Below, in pieces: positions 23,953 through 37,137 of a DNA stretch of 64,000 nucleotides. Under the pieces are notes generated by a model. It made no database searches and was not told the DNA's origin. It saw nothing but the letters and a program-made list of their open reading frames with translations. A program made the translations under genes and the position numbers. Source of the stretch: Dipteronia dyeriana (taxonomy: Eukaryota; Streptophyta; Magnoliopsida; Sapindales; Sapindaceae); assembly GCA_032871835.1 (NCBI GenBank), contig CM065301.1, positions 14,091,291-14,155,290 on the forward strand, read 5' to 3'. Every line of letters starts with the position of its first letter. Within the stretch, counting starts at the first letter, position 1.

Positions 23953-24179
23953 ATACCCCCTTAAAATAGTTTTGCCGAGTAGGATATCGTTCTTGGAAAA
24001 AGTATTTTAATCGACCTTCTGACCTTTTATGCCTCATTAATACAGGAATGATAATCCTTAAACAGCGCCTCGTATTAATGTCGTATCATAATGGCTACCA
24101 TGTAAATACAATTTGTCGCTTCACGTGAAGTCTCAGTGATTACGATGTTTTAAAATTCTGACGGCTTGGTCAGTTCTTT

Positions 24180-24320
24180 CCATGACACGTGTCCTTCAAT
24201 CCGCTCAATTTCTCTAGTGACATTTATGAGAAACGACTTATGGATCGCCTGATACATCGCCTACGTCATCAAATCCTCTTTTTTTGATTTTTCCAGCTTC
24301 TCGAAACCCTAGGGTTTCGT
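24180..24320 (+). promoter_or_regulatory. Probable promoter block of the antisense gene (B)
   Basis: CACGTG (24186-24191), CTACGTCATC (24261-24270) and AAACCCTAGGGTTT (24304-24317) lie 301, about 225 and about 183 bases before the start-codon position of the antisense gene. Order and spacing match elements A and C. G-box, ACGTCA and telo-box motifs are common plant promoter elements. Confidence 0.5.
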
Positions 24321-24486
24321 ATCCTCAACCATCGAGTGGTTTAATTAAACTAAAAAGGGCAGTTTCGTTGTTCATTTTTTGCAGAAAGGAAAAAATAACC
24401 CAGGCTTTGCTTACGCACCGATTCATCCTATATTTCCATCGAAGCTTTTCCAGGTTTCTTCGCATCTGCCTCTAAGGTCAGTTTAT

Positions 24487-27405
24487 ATTGATCCTGTTTC
24501 TCGGCACCGTCTTTTTGTTATAGCTTTCGAAGCGCTTGAGCGTGGAGATTTTCAATTGGTTTCTTATGTTCGTAGGTTATTGGGGGAAATCCCTCCTGAT
24601 GAGCCTAGTTTTTTAGATGTTGATGTCTCTAGGCTTTATCCAGACGTTCATTTAAGTTCTAGTTCTTAATCTTCTTCCAGTTCTGAGTCTCTCGTTTCTG
24701 ATCACAGGGTTCCTCTTCGATCTAGAATGGGAAAGCATCAGAGTAACCGTGTGGTTCATAAACATGGTTCAAGCGGCATTCAAATTTAGAGGCAAGTAGT
24801 TGACAAGAAAGATGTTTAAGAGGAACACAGTGTATCTCGAATCCTCTTCTCACTCGATTACTCGAGTGCGTATGAGGTCGAGCCGAATGTGGTCGGGGAA
24901 GATGAAATCGAAAAGTGCCCCGCTCGATTCGATCTAGATGATTCAGTTCTACTGGCTCCTGCTGGTGATAGAGCCGTGTGGAACCCTTCTTCGGGCATGG
25001 TAGCAATTTATGGGTCTATGCTCTGCTGTGGTGTGACTCTTCCCCTCCCGCCCAACTTGCCCCGAACAGCTATAGAATACTGATGTGTATATGGCACATG
25101 TGGAGCCAGATGAACTTGTCCCGCCTTCCCCTAACGAAATTAGACACTTCTATACTCTAAAGCAATCTGGTCGGAATGGGACTTACTTTCTTCTATCAAG
25201 TCAGCCAGATAGTTGGATTTCTGAAGGGACAAAGGTGAATTGGAGGGGTCAATATTTCCTCTGACGCCAAGAAGAAAGGCTTTGTGTGAGGTTTTCCCAC
25301 CTCAAACAAGCATTGGAAGAATAACTGGTTTTTTACCGGAGGGAACCTAGGACTTAAGATCGAGCTCTCAGCTAGGGAAGATCGGGAGGTGTTAAGGGCT
25401 CCCCATTTCTTTTGCTCCCTTTATCGTTGGAACAAGTCAAAACCTACTTATATTGATGCCGAGTTAACTAGACTTGCTCGGGTGGCCGTGCGTACTCTAG
25501 AAAAGATGAGTTGGTCCTATCTTTTTAATGAGAAGAATATGATCGAACTTGGTTTCTTTACTCGGATTTTAGATTATCGTAGACGACGTATGTAGAATTT
25601 TCTCGTTCTTATTTTTCTCATCTTGTTCTCTTTTCTAACTTGTTTGTATTCTGTGTATGATGTAGACATCGTCTGTGATGTCTAGGCTCGCCAGGTGAAA
25701 TTGATTGTTCAAGCGTGTCGTAAAGAATCTTCTCATCAAAATAAGGAAGAGGTTGATCTGCCGGATGACGAGTCGGATGAGGATTTTGATGAAGCTGATG
25801 AGAAAATTCCTGAGTACATTCCTGAAGTCATTCAGCCAACAATGGGAAAATCAAGCAATCCGAGTGGCCCTGTTGGAGCTGTCAATGCTTAGAGGGTGTC
25901 TAAGGATGAAGGCAAGTAGGGAGGTCATTCTAGTGGCACAGCGCCCGGTGAGCCTAGCTCCTTGATCAATAAAGTTCTCATCACGCAGTTTACCGTTAGG
26001 GATGAGGAAAGAGTTAGAGTACCCCCAGATGAGCAAGTTAATCTTGATCCTGGTCTTTTTGAATCCTTTCAAGATATTACTGAAGATCAGGAAATCCTAC
26101 GACTGACCTCGGCTTCCACCGTACTCGGGCTAAGAAAAGGAAAATAGCTAACTCTCCTGCTCGTCCTCAAAAGATTCCTCGAGTGGTGTCATATGTTGAA
26201 TCAAGTGACGATGACGCCAATGCTAGTGATTCCCTGAGTGTCCAGACTTAGGCGTCTTTGGGAGGAGTGGACACTTCGGACAATCTGAATAAGGATTCTT
26301 TACCCCCTGAAGTTACAGATGCAGGAGTATGATCCTCAGGTAATCCCACGTGTCCCGCCCCCGAAGATATGTTAAGGACGATATCATCTAGTTTGGCTTT
26401 TTTCGGGGATTACCATTGGATCCGTTTTAGGAATGGTTCCCCTACTGGTCGTCTTTAAAACATTTTCAATAGTGTGTCTTACGTTAGTCTTCTATCCCGA
26501 CCCTTGCCTTAATGCTTGTTTTAGATTTTAACTTACCTATCCTGCAGGTGGTCGCTGAGTTTACTGAGTTTGTTCAGACGTAACAACATCAAGCCGATCG
26601 GATAAGACGTCTTGAAGCTTAGTTGAAGGAGAGTGATGACATCCGTGCTTGGATTAAGGTGGCCTATCAAATGGAGGTGAGCTCTGCTCAAGAATCTACC
26701 GATCATTGCTTGGCTAAACAAATGGAGGCCGAGAAGAGAGATTCTGTTGTCGAAGAGAATGTTGTATCCTTACAAAATTTACTGTCTGCTGCCAAGGAGT
26801 CGATGCTCAAAGCTGAACAAGAGGTTGAGCAGGCCAGATCATCTTACAAGCAAAAAATCAAAGACCTTGAGCTACAGGCCCTGACCTTTGAATCCCTTTC
26901 GAATGAGGCTAGGCTGAAACCTGAAGTTCAAGGGGTTGATCACTTTAAGAGGTCCCTAGCCTATGATGCCCTATTCCTTAGGGAGTTTCAACGAGGGTTA
27001 GTCTCGGCTGGTGAATTCTTCAAAGTCAAAAACCGGGCGACTGACAAGGCTTGTGCCAATTGGGAGCTATCAATCAAAAACTATATGGACCGGTCCTTGG
27101 AATCTCTTCGAACTCAGATAAAAAAATGGAGAGCATACTGTCGTAGCCAAGGTAAAGAGCCTCATCCTATGCATTTAGAGGTCCCGTCAGAGCATTCTAT
27201 TTTGACCTTTTATGCTAGTTATGAGGCTGGTGTGGATAGGTCGAAGCCAAACGTTGGACCGGTCCATGGAATGGATTACAGCGAATGGATGGATAACTCG
27301 GTAGATTCAATCGTCTAGCCTCCGAATGAGAGTCTCTTCAGTGAGTAGGAGATGGTGTCTGGCCTGGGTATTGACAAGGTTTCCAAATCTCTGGCCCCAC
27401 CTTAG
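24487..27405 (+). pseudogene. Antisense gene of gypsy B (3 exons, broken)
   Basis: The start codon position reads ATT instead of ATG (24487). Exon 1 runs to about 25587 with stops and frameshifts. It includes RLLGEIPPDEPSFLDVDVSR and, in pieces, the block related to PF04195. Intron 1 has a donor-like GTATGT at 25588, but the matching acceptor is lost. Exon 2 is acidic (about 25695-25892: DLPDDESDEDFDEADEK). Intron 2 (26483-26547, 65 nt) keeps GTTAGT and CTGCAG and joins in phase. Exon 3 (26548-27405) is the best preserved part. It encodes a coiled coil (for example AKESMLKAEQEVEQARSSY), the block RSLESLRTQIKKWRAYC and the acidic tail YSEWMDNSVD. Function unknown. Confidence 0.75.
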
Positions 27406-28325
27406 ACGTATTTGTAAAGAATTATTTTAATTAATAAAACTCCATTTTTTCTTTTTACCGACTGCTTTGTTATGAATTTGGATATCTTATTTAAATGGCT
27501 AACAGTCTGAGCAACTCTTTAAATGTCGAGTATCTTATTAAACTCGATTTCATGCGCTAAGTATCTTATTAAACCGACTACTAGTCTGAGCGACTCTTAA
27601 AACATCGAGTATCTTATTAAACTCGATTTCATGCGCCAAGTATCTTATTAAACTAGCTACTAGTCTGAACGACTCTTTAAACGTCGAATATCTTATTAAA
27701 CTGGCTAATATTATTGACCGAGCCATCTCGAAACAGGCAAGTAGATTTATACTTGTGCTTCATACTCGGTTGCTACCTGAACGTTACATCGAGGCTCACT
27801 ACGATCGTATGTTCGAGTCCTTACGCAAATCACTGAGGACGTCTCCTAGTTTTGTCTGCGTAATGGTTTGCCGAATCGTTAAGCTTTTGAATTGCTTAAA
27901 CAGCTGCGTATCTCACTGGGATTTTTCTCGATGGCGCCCCGAGTCATTTTCCAAAATATGGTGCATCATGTTTGCCTTTTGGCTAAGGTCGAATGACTCG
28001 CTCGGCTGGCATGCACCTTCGAGCTTCTCCGTCCATTCGGAAATTTTACCAAATTAATGGTCCCGAGCATTTTATCTTTTTTGTATGTGCTTATAATATG
28101 CTTCTCTTTCGCATGTTCTTATTATCATGCTTATTTTTCACATGTTTTTATTATCATGCTCGTCTTTCATGTTCTTATTATCATATGCTCATCTTTCACA
28201 TGTTCTTATTATCATGTGCTCAGATTTCTGAAATCCCATGTCGGGCTTTATTCATAACTGTAAAACTAACAATATGATAAATCTTAAGCTACAAAATATC
28301 CTGACTATAAAAAAGGAAACAAATT
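27406..28325. repeat. Convergent spacer of gypsy B with two tandem arrays
   Basis: 27480-27710 holds six or seven AGTATCTTATTAAAC copies, the counterpart of the arrays in A and C. 28090-28230 holds about five copies of a unit with CATGTTCTTATTATCATG, against two in A and C. The conserved block GTTGCTACCTGAACGTTACA, then TTCGAGTCCTTACGC, lies at 27770-27830. No coding capacity. Confidence 0.75.
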
Positions 28326-31300
28326 TCAAGGATAAAATTTTTTCAAATATTGGGCATTACATGACTGGGGTAAAACACTTCCATCTGGTCGGGCAATCCA
28401 ATATGCTCTATGACCAACTATTCCTTCAATCTTGTATGGGCCTTCCCATTTATCGGCCAACGAGCATGCAGTTTTGTTCTTTGTGTTCAGCGATACTCTT
28501 TTAAGCACCAGGTCTCCTAACTGGAACTTTTAGATCCGAACATGAGAATTTTAGTGTCGGGCTACTCTTTGCTGATAGGCCACATTTTGTACTCGGGATT
28601 TCTCCCTTTTTTCTTCCAACTCATCTAAGCTTTGTAACAGCATATCAATATTTCAATCTTCATTATATAGCCTGTCCCTAGGTGACATGTACGATGTTTC
28701 TACCGGGATAACAGCTTTTGTTTCGAACGCCAAAGAGAACAGAGTTTCTCCTGTAGAAGTTCTTGATGTCGTCTGATATGCCCATAACACCTTAAGAAGC
28801 TTCTCAACCCAACTGTCTTTATTGGCATCTAACTTTGCTTTGAATGTGTGCTTGATGGTTTTGTTTACTGCTTCAGCTTGCCCATTTGTTTGAGGGTGGG
28901 CAGGTGTGGCATAATAATTTGCAATTTGGCACTTATTGCACAGCTGTCTGAATTTTTGATTATCGAACGGAATGCCGTTGTCAGTGATAGTACTCGGGAC
29001 TCCAAATCTGTAAAGTAATTTTCTTCACAAATTTTGTGGCATTTGCTTCAGTGATATGTACCAACATTTCAACTTCTACCCACTTTGTGAAATAATCAAC
29101 AACCACAATTGTGTGTTTAGCTCTACCCCCTATCCTTGTCGGTATTGGACCAATTAAGTCTAGTCCCCACATGGCGAATGGTCATGGGGATGTGAGGCTT
29201 CTAAGTTGTTCAGGTGGCTGCCAAATATCAATGGCAATCCTTTAGTAGGCACTACAACTTTCTGAGCATCTCTGTGAATCAAAGAACAAAAAGAGCCAAT
29301 AATAACCTTGCATGAGTACCTTGTGTGCTAAACTTCTGCCCCCATAATGGTTTCCGAATACTTTGCTGACCGGTACTTGATGTGTTTGGCTTCTAAGGGA
29401 TCTTCCGGGAGTACACCTTCTTCCAGGTATCTTTTTAGCTGAGTCATCCAACCATTTAACAGTGTTCGAATCTCTGAGACTTCAAAGTCTTTCCGCTCAA
29501 CTATAATCGGTCTGAGAAGGTGTGCAAACAGAATATTTTTTGGCCTGATTATGGTAGTGGCTGATGCTAGTTTGGACAAAGTGTCTGCCTTCTCATTTTT
29601 TCTCTAGGGATCTGGACAATCCTGTATTCCTTGAATTTTTGAAGAAGCTGTTTTGTTATGCCTAAATAAGCCACCATACCTTCATCTCTAGCCTGATACT
29701 CGTTTGAAACTTAGTTGACGACTATCAGTGAGTCACTAAATATCTCAACCTCATCTGCTCCAAGAGCTATGCAAACTCTAATTCCTACTAGCAATGCCTC
29801 ATATTCGGCTTGGTTATTTGTCGCTTTGAATTCGAATCTCAAGGCACATTCAACATCATCTTTTTTCGGCGTACATACCACGATCCCTACCTCGCTGCCA
29901 TGAGCGTTCGAGGAACCATTGATATACAACCTCCATGAGAAAAACTTGCCCGCATCATTTTTCCTTTCAGGTTTGGTTCTGTGAATTCTGCTATGAAATC
30001 TGCCACTGCTTTTTCTTTGAGTGATGTCCTGGGGATGTACCGAATATCGAATTCACTCAGCTTGATTGCTTATTTAGTTAATTTTCTTGAAATTTCTGGC
30101 TTCTGTAAGATTTGCTTAAGTGGGCAATCGGTGAGACCCTGGATCGAATGAGCCTGAAAGTATGGGCTCAGCTTTCTTGCTGTCGAAACCAATGCTAGAG
30201 CTATTTTTTCTACCTGTGAATACCTAGTTTTAGCTGGAAGAAGAGCCTTGCTGGTGTAGTATACAGGCCTATGTACTCCTTCTTCTGTCCTGACTAGAAC
30301 CGAGCTTGCCACTAGTTTCGTAATGGATAAGGACAAGTGGAGTATTTCTCTCATTTTAGGTTTTGAAAGGATGAGAGCCTACCCTAAGCACTCTTTAATT
30401 TTCAGGAATGCCTGCTCGCACTCTTTACTCCATTTGAGTCATTTCCACTTTTTGATCACTTTGAAAAATGAAGAACATCTATCTGTGGCCTTTGAAATAA
30501 ATCTGCCCAAGGAAGCTAAGCATCATGTTAAGCGTTGCACTTCTTTTAGTGTTCTTGGCGAAGTCATTTTTTGAAGGGCTTGGATCTTCTCAGGGTTCAC
30601 TTCGATTCCCATCTGGTGAACTTGGAAACCGAGGAACCTTCCTGAAGGGACCCCAAATAGGCACTTGTTCGGATTTAACTTCAACTGGTATCTCATCAAG
30701 ACATCGAATTTTTCTTGTAGGTCTGAAGCATGTTCGTCTGTCAAGACACTTTTGGTTAACATGTCGTCTATGTAAACTTCCATGTTTCTTTCTATTTGAC
30801 GAGCAAAAATCCTATTGACCAATCTTTGGTATGTTGCTACAGCATTTTTTAACCCAAAAGGCATTACTGTTTAACGGTATAAGCCTTGATCGATCGTAAA
30901 TGCTATTTTGTCTTCATCAGCCTTATTCATTCAGATTTGATTGTATCCCGAGTAAGCGTCTATGAAACTAATTAATTCATGGCCTGATGTGGCATCAACC
31001 AGTTGGTCTATTCTCAGAAGTGGAAAACTATCCTTTGGGCAGGTCTTGTTCAGGTATGTGAAGTCCATGCACATTATCCACTAGCCATTTATCTTCTGGA
31101 CCAGGACCACATTTGCTACCTACTGAGGGTAGCTGATTTCTCTGATCGACCCTACAACGAGCAACTTCTCCACTTCCTACTTAATCACCCGACTTCTCTT
31201 AGCAAATTAATAAGGTCCTACTTTACCTTTCCTTCCAAATTGGCCCCAATTTTGATTTTCTTATCTGGTTCATCTTCCTTCAAGACAACCTCTTATATCG

Positions 31301-31903
31301 GTTCACTTTTAGATACCTCCGGTTCTTCCCTTGGATCGAACTCGAACAACAATGATTCCTGCTCGATCTGATTTGGTTGTGTTATGGTGCATACTTGTTC
31401 ACTATTGTCTCTGTCTTTGTAAACCGAAAGATTAGCTCTTCTGGCTATCTCCTAGGACCGCTAGATTACTCTTACCCCCCATTCAATTGGGAATTTGATC
31501 ATTAGAGCGTAAGTAGCCGTTACTGCCTTGGCTTTGTTCAGGAATAGTCGACCTAATAGCGCATTATAAGGCCAGTTGTCCAGGTCTACCACTTCAAAGA
31601 CGAGTAACACTATTTACTAACAATGAGCTACTCCGAATTTTACGAGCAGCTACGCTGCCCCGAGAGACCTGACCTTGATTCCCCTGAATCCTCTGAGTGG
31701 GGTATGGAAAGGTTGCAAATCCTTTTGATCCAACCTAAGCTGATCATAAATAGCCACATTGAGAATGCCAATCGAATTGTCATTGTCTACTACAATTCTC
31801 CTGACTTCTCTATGGCCAATTCGGGCACTTATGACGAGAGCGTCATTTGGTCAGACGTCGAGCCCATATGAATCGGCCTCAGTGAATATTATCGGGTCCC
31901 ATC
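28326..31903 (-). pseudogene. pol of gypsy B: protease remnant, RT, RNase H, integrase (broken)
   Basis: On the minus strand the protease remnant lies at about 31380-31900. RT follows, with MPFGLKNAVATYQRLV and YIDDMLTKS at 30523-30864. RNase H continues at 30070-30354 and 29711-29929 (NNQAEYEALLVG). Integrase is at 28760-29580 (WGLDLIGPIPT, VVDYFTKWVE) and the C-terminal domain ends at 28326. Frameshifts and stops separate the pieces. Open frames on the plus strand here are mirror products of these domains. Confidence 0.85.
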
Positions 31904-34348
31904 TGTAGGGAAAAAACGGGTTCAAAACGCAACAGAAGCGTAAAAAAATTAGAAAATTAGGTTTTGCGTATATAAAAAAAAATTCCCTTTTAATAACAAT
32001 AACCTTAACCCTAAATTAATTGATATATATAAAAGTGTCGTACCTTTTTCTCGTGACGATTGAACAAGCACCGAATTGATTCCGTAAGATATTCCAATCC
32101 AATCACGAACGTGAATCACCTAGGAGTGTGGGCTTCATTTCTTTAAATTGTATACATGAGGATAGAAACAAACAAAATCTATTTCTTTGTTAGTTACAAA
32201 TATCCTCCAAGAAAAAAATCAAGAACGTCAGGCCACTTGTGAATTATCAATCAATTTGATTGAAACTCGCGTGAACCTTGATTCGATGTTGTACACAAAA
32301 CCCTTTTGATGTAAAGGATACTAGTGTACTATCGAAAACAAAAACGTTCTCTTTTTCTCTTTTCTCCTTGGCCGAATTCCACACCCTTTATCTATGAGTT
32401 GATTGAATTTTGTCTAGAGAAAAAACTAATTTTTCTCCCTTAAAATTCTCTCTTGCTATGCCAAATTCTCTCTTGAAAATTACCTAGCATGGCCGAAATT
32501 TTCATCATAGAATCCTTAGGGTTAGCCGAAAATCACACACACACATATATATATAGGAACATAAATCCTTTCCTAAGAAGGATTTACTTGGTTGGCAAGA
32601 ATCCTTTCCTTAGGTGGATTTATTTGGTAGTTAAGAATCCTTATCTAAAAGAAAAATCTAACTTCTCCTATATCCATATGGGCTGGCCGAATTTCTCATT
32701 GATATAGATTATGAGAGTTTATTCTTTTCCTAAGAAGGATTACTTGGTAGTTAAGAATCCTTTCCTTAGGTAGATTTACTTGGTGGTTAAAAATCCTTTT
32801 CAAAAAGGAATTCTATCATAACACCAAGACTCCTAATCCAACTCAATAGTGTATTTGTAACCATATTAAAGACTTCCTAATTTGATTAGATAAATAATTC
32901 CTTTTATTTATCTACTTATCAAATATAGTCTTTAACATTAACTATACTAACAACAATAGTATAGTTTTAGGAGACCATCTCCTACTAGGAAAAAGATTTT
33001 GACTTTTAATTAAATAATTAATTAATCAACAAATTAATTAATTTCCATTTAATTAAATAATAAAATAAAAATAAAAATAAAAATAATATATTTAAGCTAT
33101 TCTTAATAGCCTTGCTGCCCATACCATATATAAGAGCCATATATTATTTTTCTTATTTTATTAAATCCATTGGACCTTAATAAAAAGTCCACATGTGAAC
33201 TAGACTTATTCTTACAAAAAGAAACAAGTTCCCATGCCTTATTACAATTCTAGATTGACCCCTAAATTGGTCCGGTAGAATATATCAAGTGATCCATGCA
33301 AGTTCGTGTGGATTGGGGATCTTGGCGGGCTATCTAAATTTAAGCTCCAGTAGACACAACCCAATCACAATCAACAAATGATTCACTTAGGTCAAATCTA
33401 TTTAATTTTAGTTCATTCTACTAAAGAACTAAAATTGAACTCTTAAATAAAGATAGAATAAGTTGATGTTACTCATTCATACCCTAGACAACCTTATTAG
33501 AGAAAGTGTATCCTCGTAAAGAATACCAGTAATCGCCAAGAGATCATAGACCTCCTATAGCTCTCCAAGTTACCATATTTACTCATATGACCACATTTTG
33601 AACTTATATATTTTGATTTGTCCAGAAGCCATGTTTCAATAGACACTATTGAAAACTTAGCGTTAAGATTTAATATTCAATACCTCAAAACATCCATATG
33701 ATGGTATTCTACTCTCATTCAATAAATGGAGCCACGATGTCCATATCTATAAATGAAGTCCTCTATCAATTAACAAATGAATACCACCAAACTATCGATG
33801 ATAGACTATGCTATATAATCGTACTCATTGATAGCTCAAATGATAACACTTGCAACCATAAGTCCATCATTTATCTCAGGATTGAGATAGACTCTCTGAT
33901 TGTCTTCAAATTAAAACTTTTATCCATTGACGGTTCTAAATAAAGTATTTTATTTTGATCCTATTCAATGCACCCAGTGCACTAGATTCTTTTGTCCAAA
34001 GACACCACACTTTGATGATTTTATACTCATCATAACACATTTGATTCCACTCAAATGCTAGCAAAAGAATCTACAACTTTGACAAGATAAAGGCGCCCAA
34101 CCTTCTATCTTAAGTTGTGAATATTATTCAAGACTAACTAAAGAATTGTATCTACCTCATACATATCTAGATGTATGAACAATTCTTCTTTTCTCATAGT
34201 CTTTTGACCTTATGATTATTTACTTTTGACAATTATAATAATTAAACTATAAATGCTATAAGATTTGTTAAACCAGAAATCACTTTATTCATATGAAAAT
34301 ATTGTTAATTACAATATTACACTCTTGCTATCAAGCATAATCCTAACA
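31904..34348 (-). mobile_element. Solo LTR (about 2.4 kb) inside gypsy B
   Basis: On the minus strand it starts TGTTAGGATTATGCTTG and ends CCCTACA, with TG...CA termini. The flanks CCATC (31899-31903) and CCACC (34349-34353) are a 5-bp duplication with one change. Removing the insert restores the gag-pol sequence seen in A and C. No coding domain, PBS or second LTR is present, so it is a solo LTR. It contains an internal repeat of TCCTTTCCTTAGGTRGATTT-type words (about 32560-32800). The parent family was not identified; the length suggests a large-LTR copia type. Confidence 0.75.
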
Positions 34349-34353
34349 CCACC

Positions 34354-36251
34354 CTTCCTTTATTCTTTTCGGTCTGGCTCGATGGAGTTGACATCAAAAT
34401 TTACCTTACCTCCACTGCTTCTTGGATTTCCTGAGTTCGCTCCCGGTTACTTCTCTCAGTTGATAGTCCTCTGAAGATAGTCTGTATCACTTCATTTACC
34501 TCGGGACTGGCCTTTTTGTTCCGATCAGAATTATGATCTCCCGTTTTGGTTTCTTTCTGAGTTTCTGACTTCTCATCTTTATTTAGGATTATATCTTGTA
34601 GATGTCCTTCCCAAATGAGGGTCTCTATATAGTCTCTGAGCAGGTAACATTTTAAAGTTTCGTGTCCGGTCTCCTTATGGAACCTGTAATATTTCATTGT
34701 ATCTCACCGAGAAAATTGGGACTGCCGACGTGGCTCTTTCACCAGATTCTTTTCTTTTAGTATTGCCAGGATTTCTTCTTGCTTTTTTCGGAGTGGGGTG
34801 TAGTTCGTATACTTTCCTCGAAACTTTTCCATGGTCAGGTCAGTATTACGTCCAATTCCCCCATCTTTGCTTTCTTCTTTGCAATTTCCTTTTTATCTTC
34901 TTTTATGGTTCTGTACCTTTGACTCAGCATCCTTTTGTTCGGGTCTCCCTCAATGCATGTAGCAACCTCCTATTGCTAACTCCTCATCCTCGACTAATGC
35001 ATATCTTCCAACCATATCCATCATGTCTGCATATCTCGCTAATCTGGCTCTCCTTAAGTCGAAGGACAGTCACCCGTTCTGTAAGTTATTTGTGAATGCA
35101 GCAATTATTGTTTCGTCACCGCCGATTTCTAAGACCGTCTAGCCAAATCACCCTAGGTACTTCTTCAGTGACTCGTCATTCCCTTGCTTCAGCTTAGAAA
35201 GGTAGGCGACTGACTTTTTCCTATGCACATTACCTAGGAATTGTCTTGAAAAGCTTCTCCTCAATTCGCTGAAACTCTCAATACTTGATGGGGGCAATCT
35301 TCCGAACCATCTCAAGCCTGTCGCCTAGAGTTTGTGGAAAATTGAGACACAGCAAAAGGTCGTTGTGGGCATACTGGGCCATAGCGTTTTTGTATCGTCT
35401 GACATGTTCTTTAGAATCTGTATCCTTCTTGAACTGTTCCAAGTGTGGCATCTTGAACCTTTCTAGGAAAAGGGTTTGCAGGATGTCCCTGGTAAAAGGG
35501 CCGTTAGAATCATCGTCAGACAATTCATTGTATCTGTACCGCCTGATCAGTGCATCCATTTGGCATCTGTTATTTTCAACTTCCTGGGTTAGGCTCTTAA
35601 TTACGATATTTCTATCTCCCATCGGTTCTCCTCGATGGTCAACCCGTTGCGTGACTTTCATACCTGTCACCATCTCTTCTTCATCTTGAACCCAAGCCTC
35701 ATGAGCTAGCCCCTATAAGCTTATGGTCCTGCGGCGACGGTTATGACGGTATCGATCATTATCCTCCGATGACGGTGGCCGATCTCTATGTCGGTCATAT
35801 TTACGGTGCCTATCATGGACGTCTAACTGTGGATTTGCCTCTGGCGTGGCCATTCTTCTGCACGCATTTCATTATCCTTGCCTTGATTGTGTGCCGTAAC
35901 CCCCGTCTGGTTGATTGGGCTTGAGTCCCCAGCGGCTACTGATACAACTGGTCCCAGCCCAACTATAACTGATCGGAGCCTAGGAGGTGGTGGAGGACTT
36001 GACAGGTGTGTCTGTCCTGTAGCCAATAGGTCTACTCCTTCTCTTGTCGCGTCAGTCAATAGCTGTTGCAATGCATCGCGGAAACGTCGTGCTATATCTT
36101 CACTGGTACGAGGGATTTGTTGGATACCGGTAAAAGGTGTTGGTTGGTTCCTATTGGTTGTAGTGGGATCTCTTGTGTTCCCGTCTATATGAGCATTATC
36201 TGGAGATTTTCGGATATCCCTAGAACTGTCTTTTCTTCCGCTACCAGCCAT
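34354..36251 (-). pseudogene. gag of gypsy B (broken)
   Basis: Starts at ATG 36251 on the minus strand (MAGSGRKDSSRD). The capsid region lies at 35278-35673 (LEQFKKDTDSKEHVRRYK, CLNFPQTLGD) and the zinc-knuckle variant at 34650-34697, where the first cysteine has changed to tyrosine (YYRFHKETGHETLKC). Frame breaks lie between these parts. The solo LTR follows directly in the protease-proximal region. Confidence 0.8.
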
Positions 36252-36294
36252 TGCTTAATCAGATCGGAGGTACTGCCCTACTTTTAGCGACAAT

Positions 36295-37137
36295 TGTTGA
36301 CGTCGATTTCTCGATGGATGAGAAAGTCAACAACGTTGAATTTCGTTATGACAAGTCAAAAAAAGAAAGAAAAAGAGAATGTAATGTGAGTAATAACGAC
36401 ACGATTTTACGTGGTAAAACTTCGGTGATCAGAGAAACGTCCACGGGTGGCTGAATACACAACCAAACCAAATCCACTATTTAAATGAAGAATTACACCA
36501 CTCGAACTCTTTTGCCTCTCTCTTGTAGTGATTTTTTCTATATACACATTCTATATATATTAACAATGAGATTATGAGTCTATTTATATGTGTATAAGCC
36601 ATAATCCTTGTTGTACAAGTGAGAAAAGATTTTGTATTACGACCAGTTGCTTGTTGGAGTCGTCTTTATCTTCTTTCATGTTTCGAAAATCCTTTGGGTT
36701 GAATCTAAATCTTTGTGAGACTCTAATTACACAATTTGATTTAGGATTCACACTCCCAATCGACATGCAATCTTTTGAGTCACGGCTTGACTTGGAATCT
36801 GTTTCCTGTTTTGGTGTTTCATTCTTCTAGAAACCCACTTTGATACGGATGTCTTGCATATTGGAGCATGATTCTCAGTTTACCCACATGTGAGTCGCGT
36901 GCTGGATTCCTTTATTTGGGTTTCCCGTATTGTCCCTAGTAGAACATAATATGCTAAGTACTCTGTCCCGAGTAGGACACGACGTGCCGAATACCCGTGT
37001 TCAGACTTACTCGGGTTTTTTATTCCTTTGTGATGTCTTGAAGGGTATCTTCTAGATGTCAGCTCGGATGCCCATCTGGCAATTTTTTTTAGGGACCTGT
37101 CAATGACGTGTACATTCAACAAAATATAAATATAATA
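36295..37137 (-). repeat. 5' LTR of gypsy B (right copy)
   Basis: Begins TGTTGACGTCGATTTCTCG on the plus strand and ends AAATATAATA before the target duplication GGAAT. The PBS (minus strand) lies just left of 36295. Confidence 0.9.

Larger units (their letters stand above)
23101..37137 (-). mobile_element. Ty3-gypsy element B (Tat-type, with antisense gene)
   Basis: Flanked by the 5-bp duplication GGAAT (23096-23100 and 37138-37142). The undisturbed GTCAGGAATCAACC is present in LTR copy 2 of D. LTRs are 23101-23952 and 36295-37137, about 6 percent different by eye. LTR ends have decayed (CG instead of TG at 23101; ATA instead of ACA at 37137). Gag-pol reads on the minus strand, the antisense gene on the plus strand. 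A 2.4 kb solo LTR (31904-34348) interrupts the gag-protease junction. More decayed than A and C. Confidence 0.95.

Noticed and set aside
28238..31371. Plus-strand open frames in the left half of gypsy B
   Set aside because: Mirror frames of the minus-strand RT, RNase H and integrase.
31904..34348. Complete retrotransposon or host gene inside gypsy B
   Set aside because: Only short frames, no PBS, no coding domain and no second LTR; best explained as a solo LTR.
34697..36287. Plus-strand open frames in gypsy B gag
   Set aside because: Antisense shadows of gag; no homology of their own, unlike the antisense gene near the 3' LTR.
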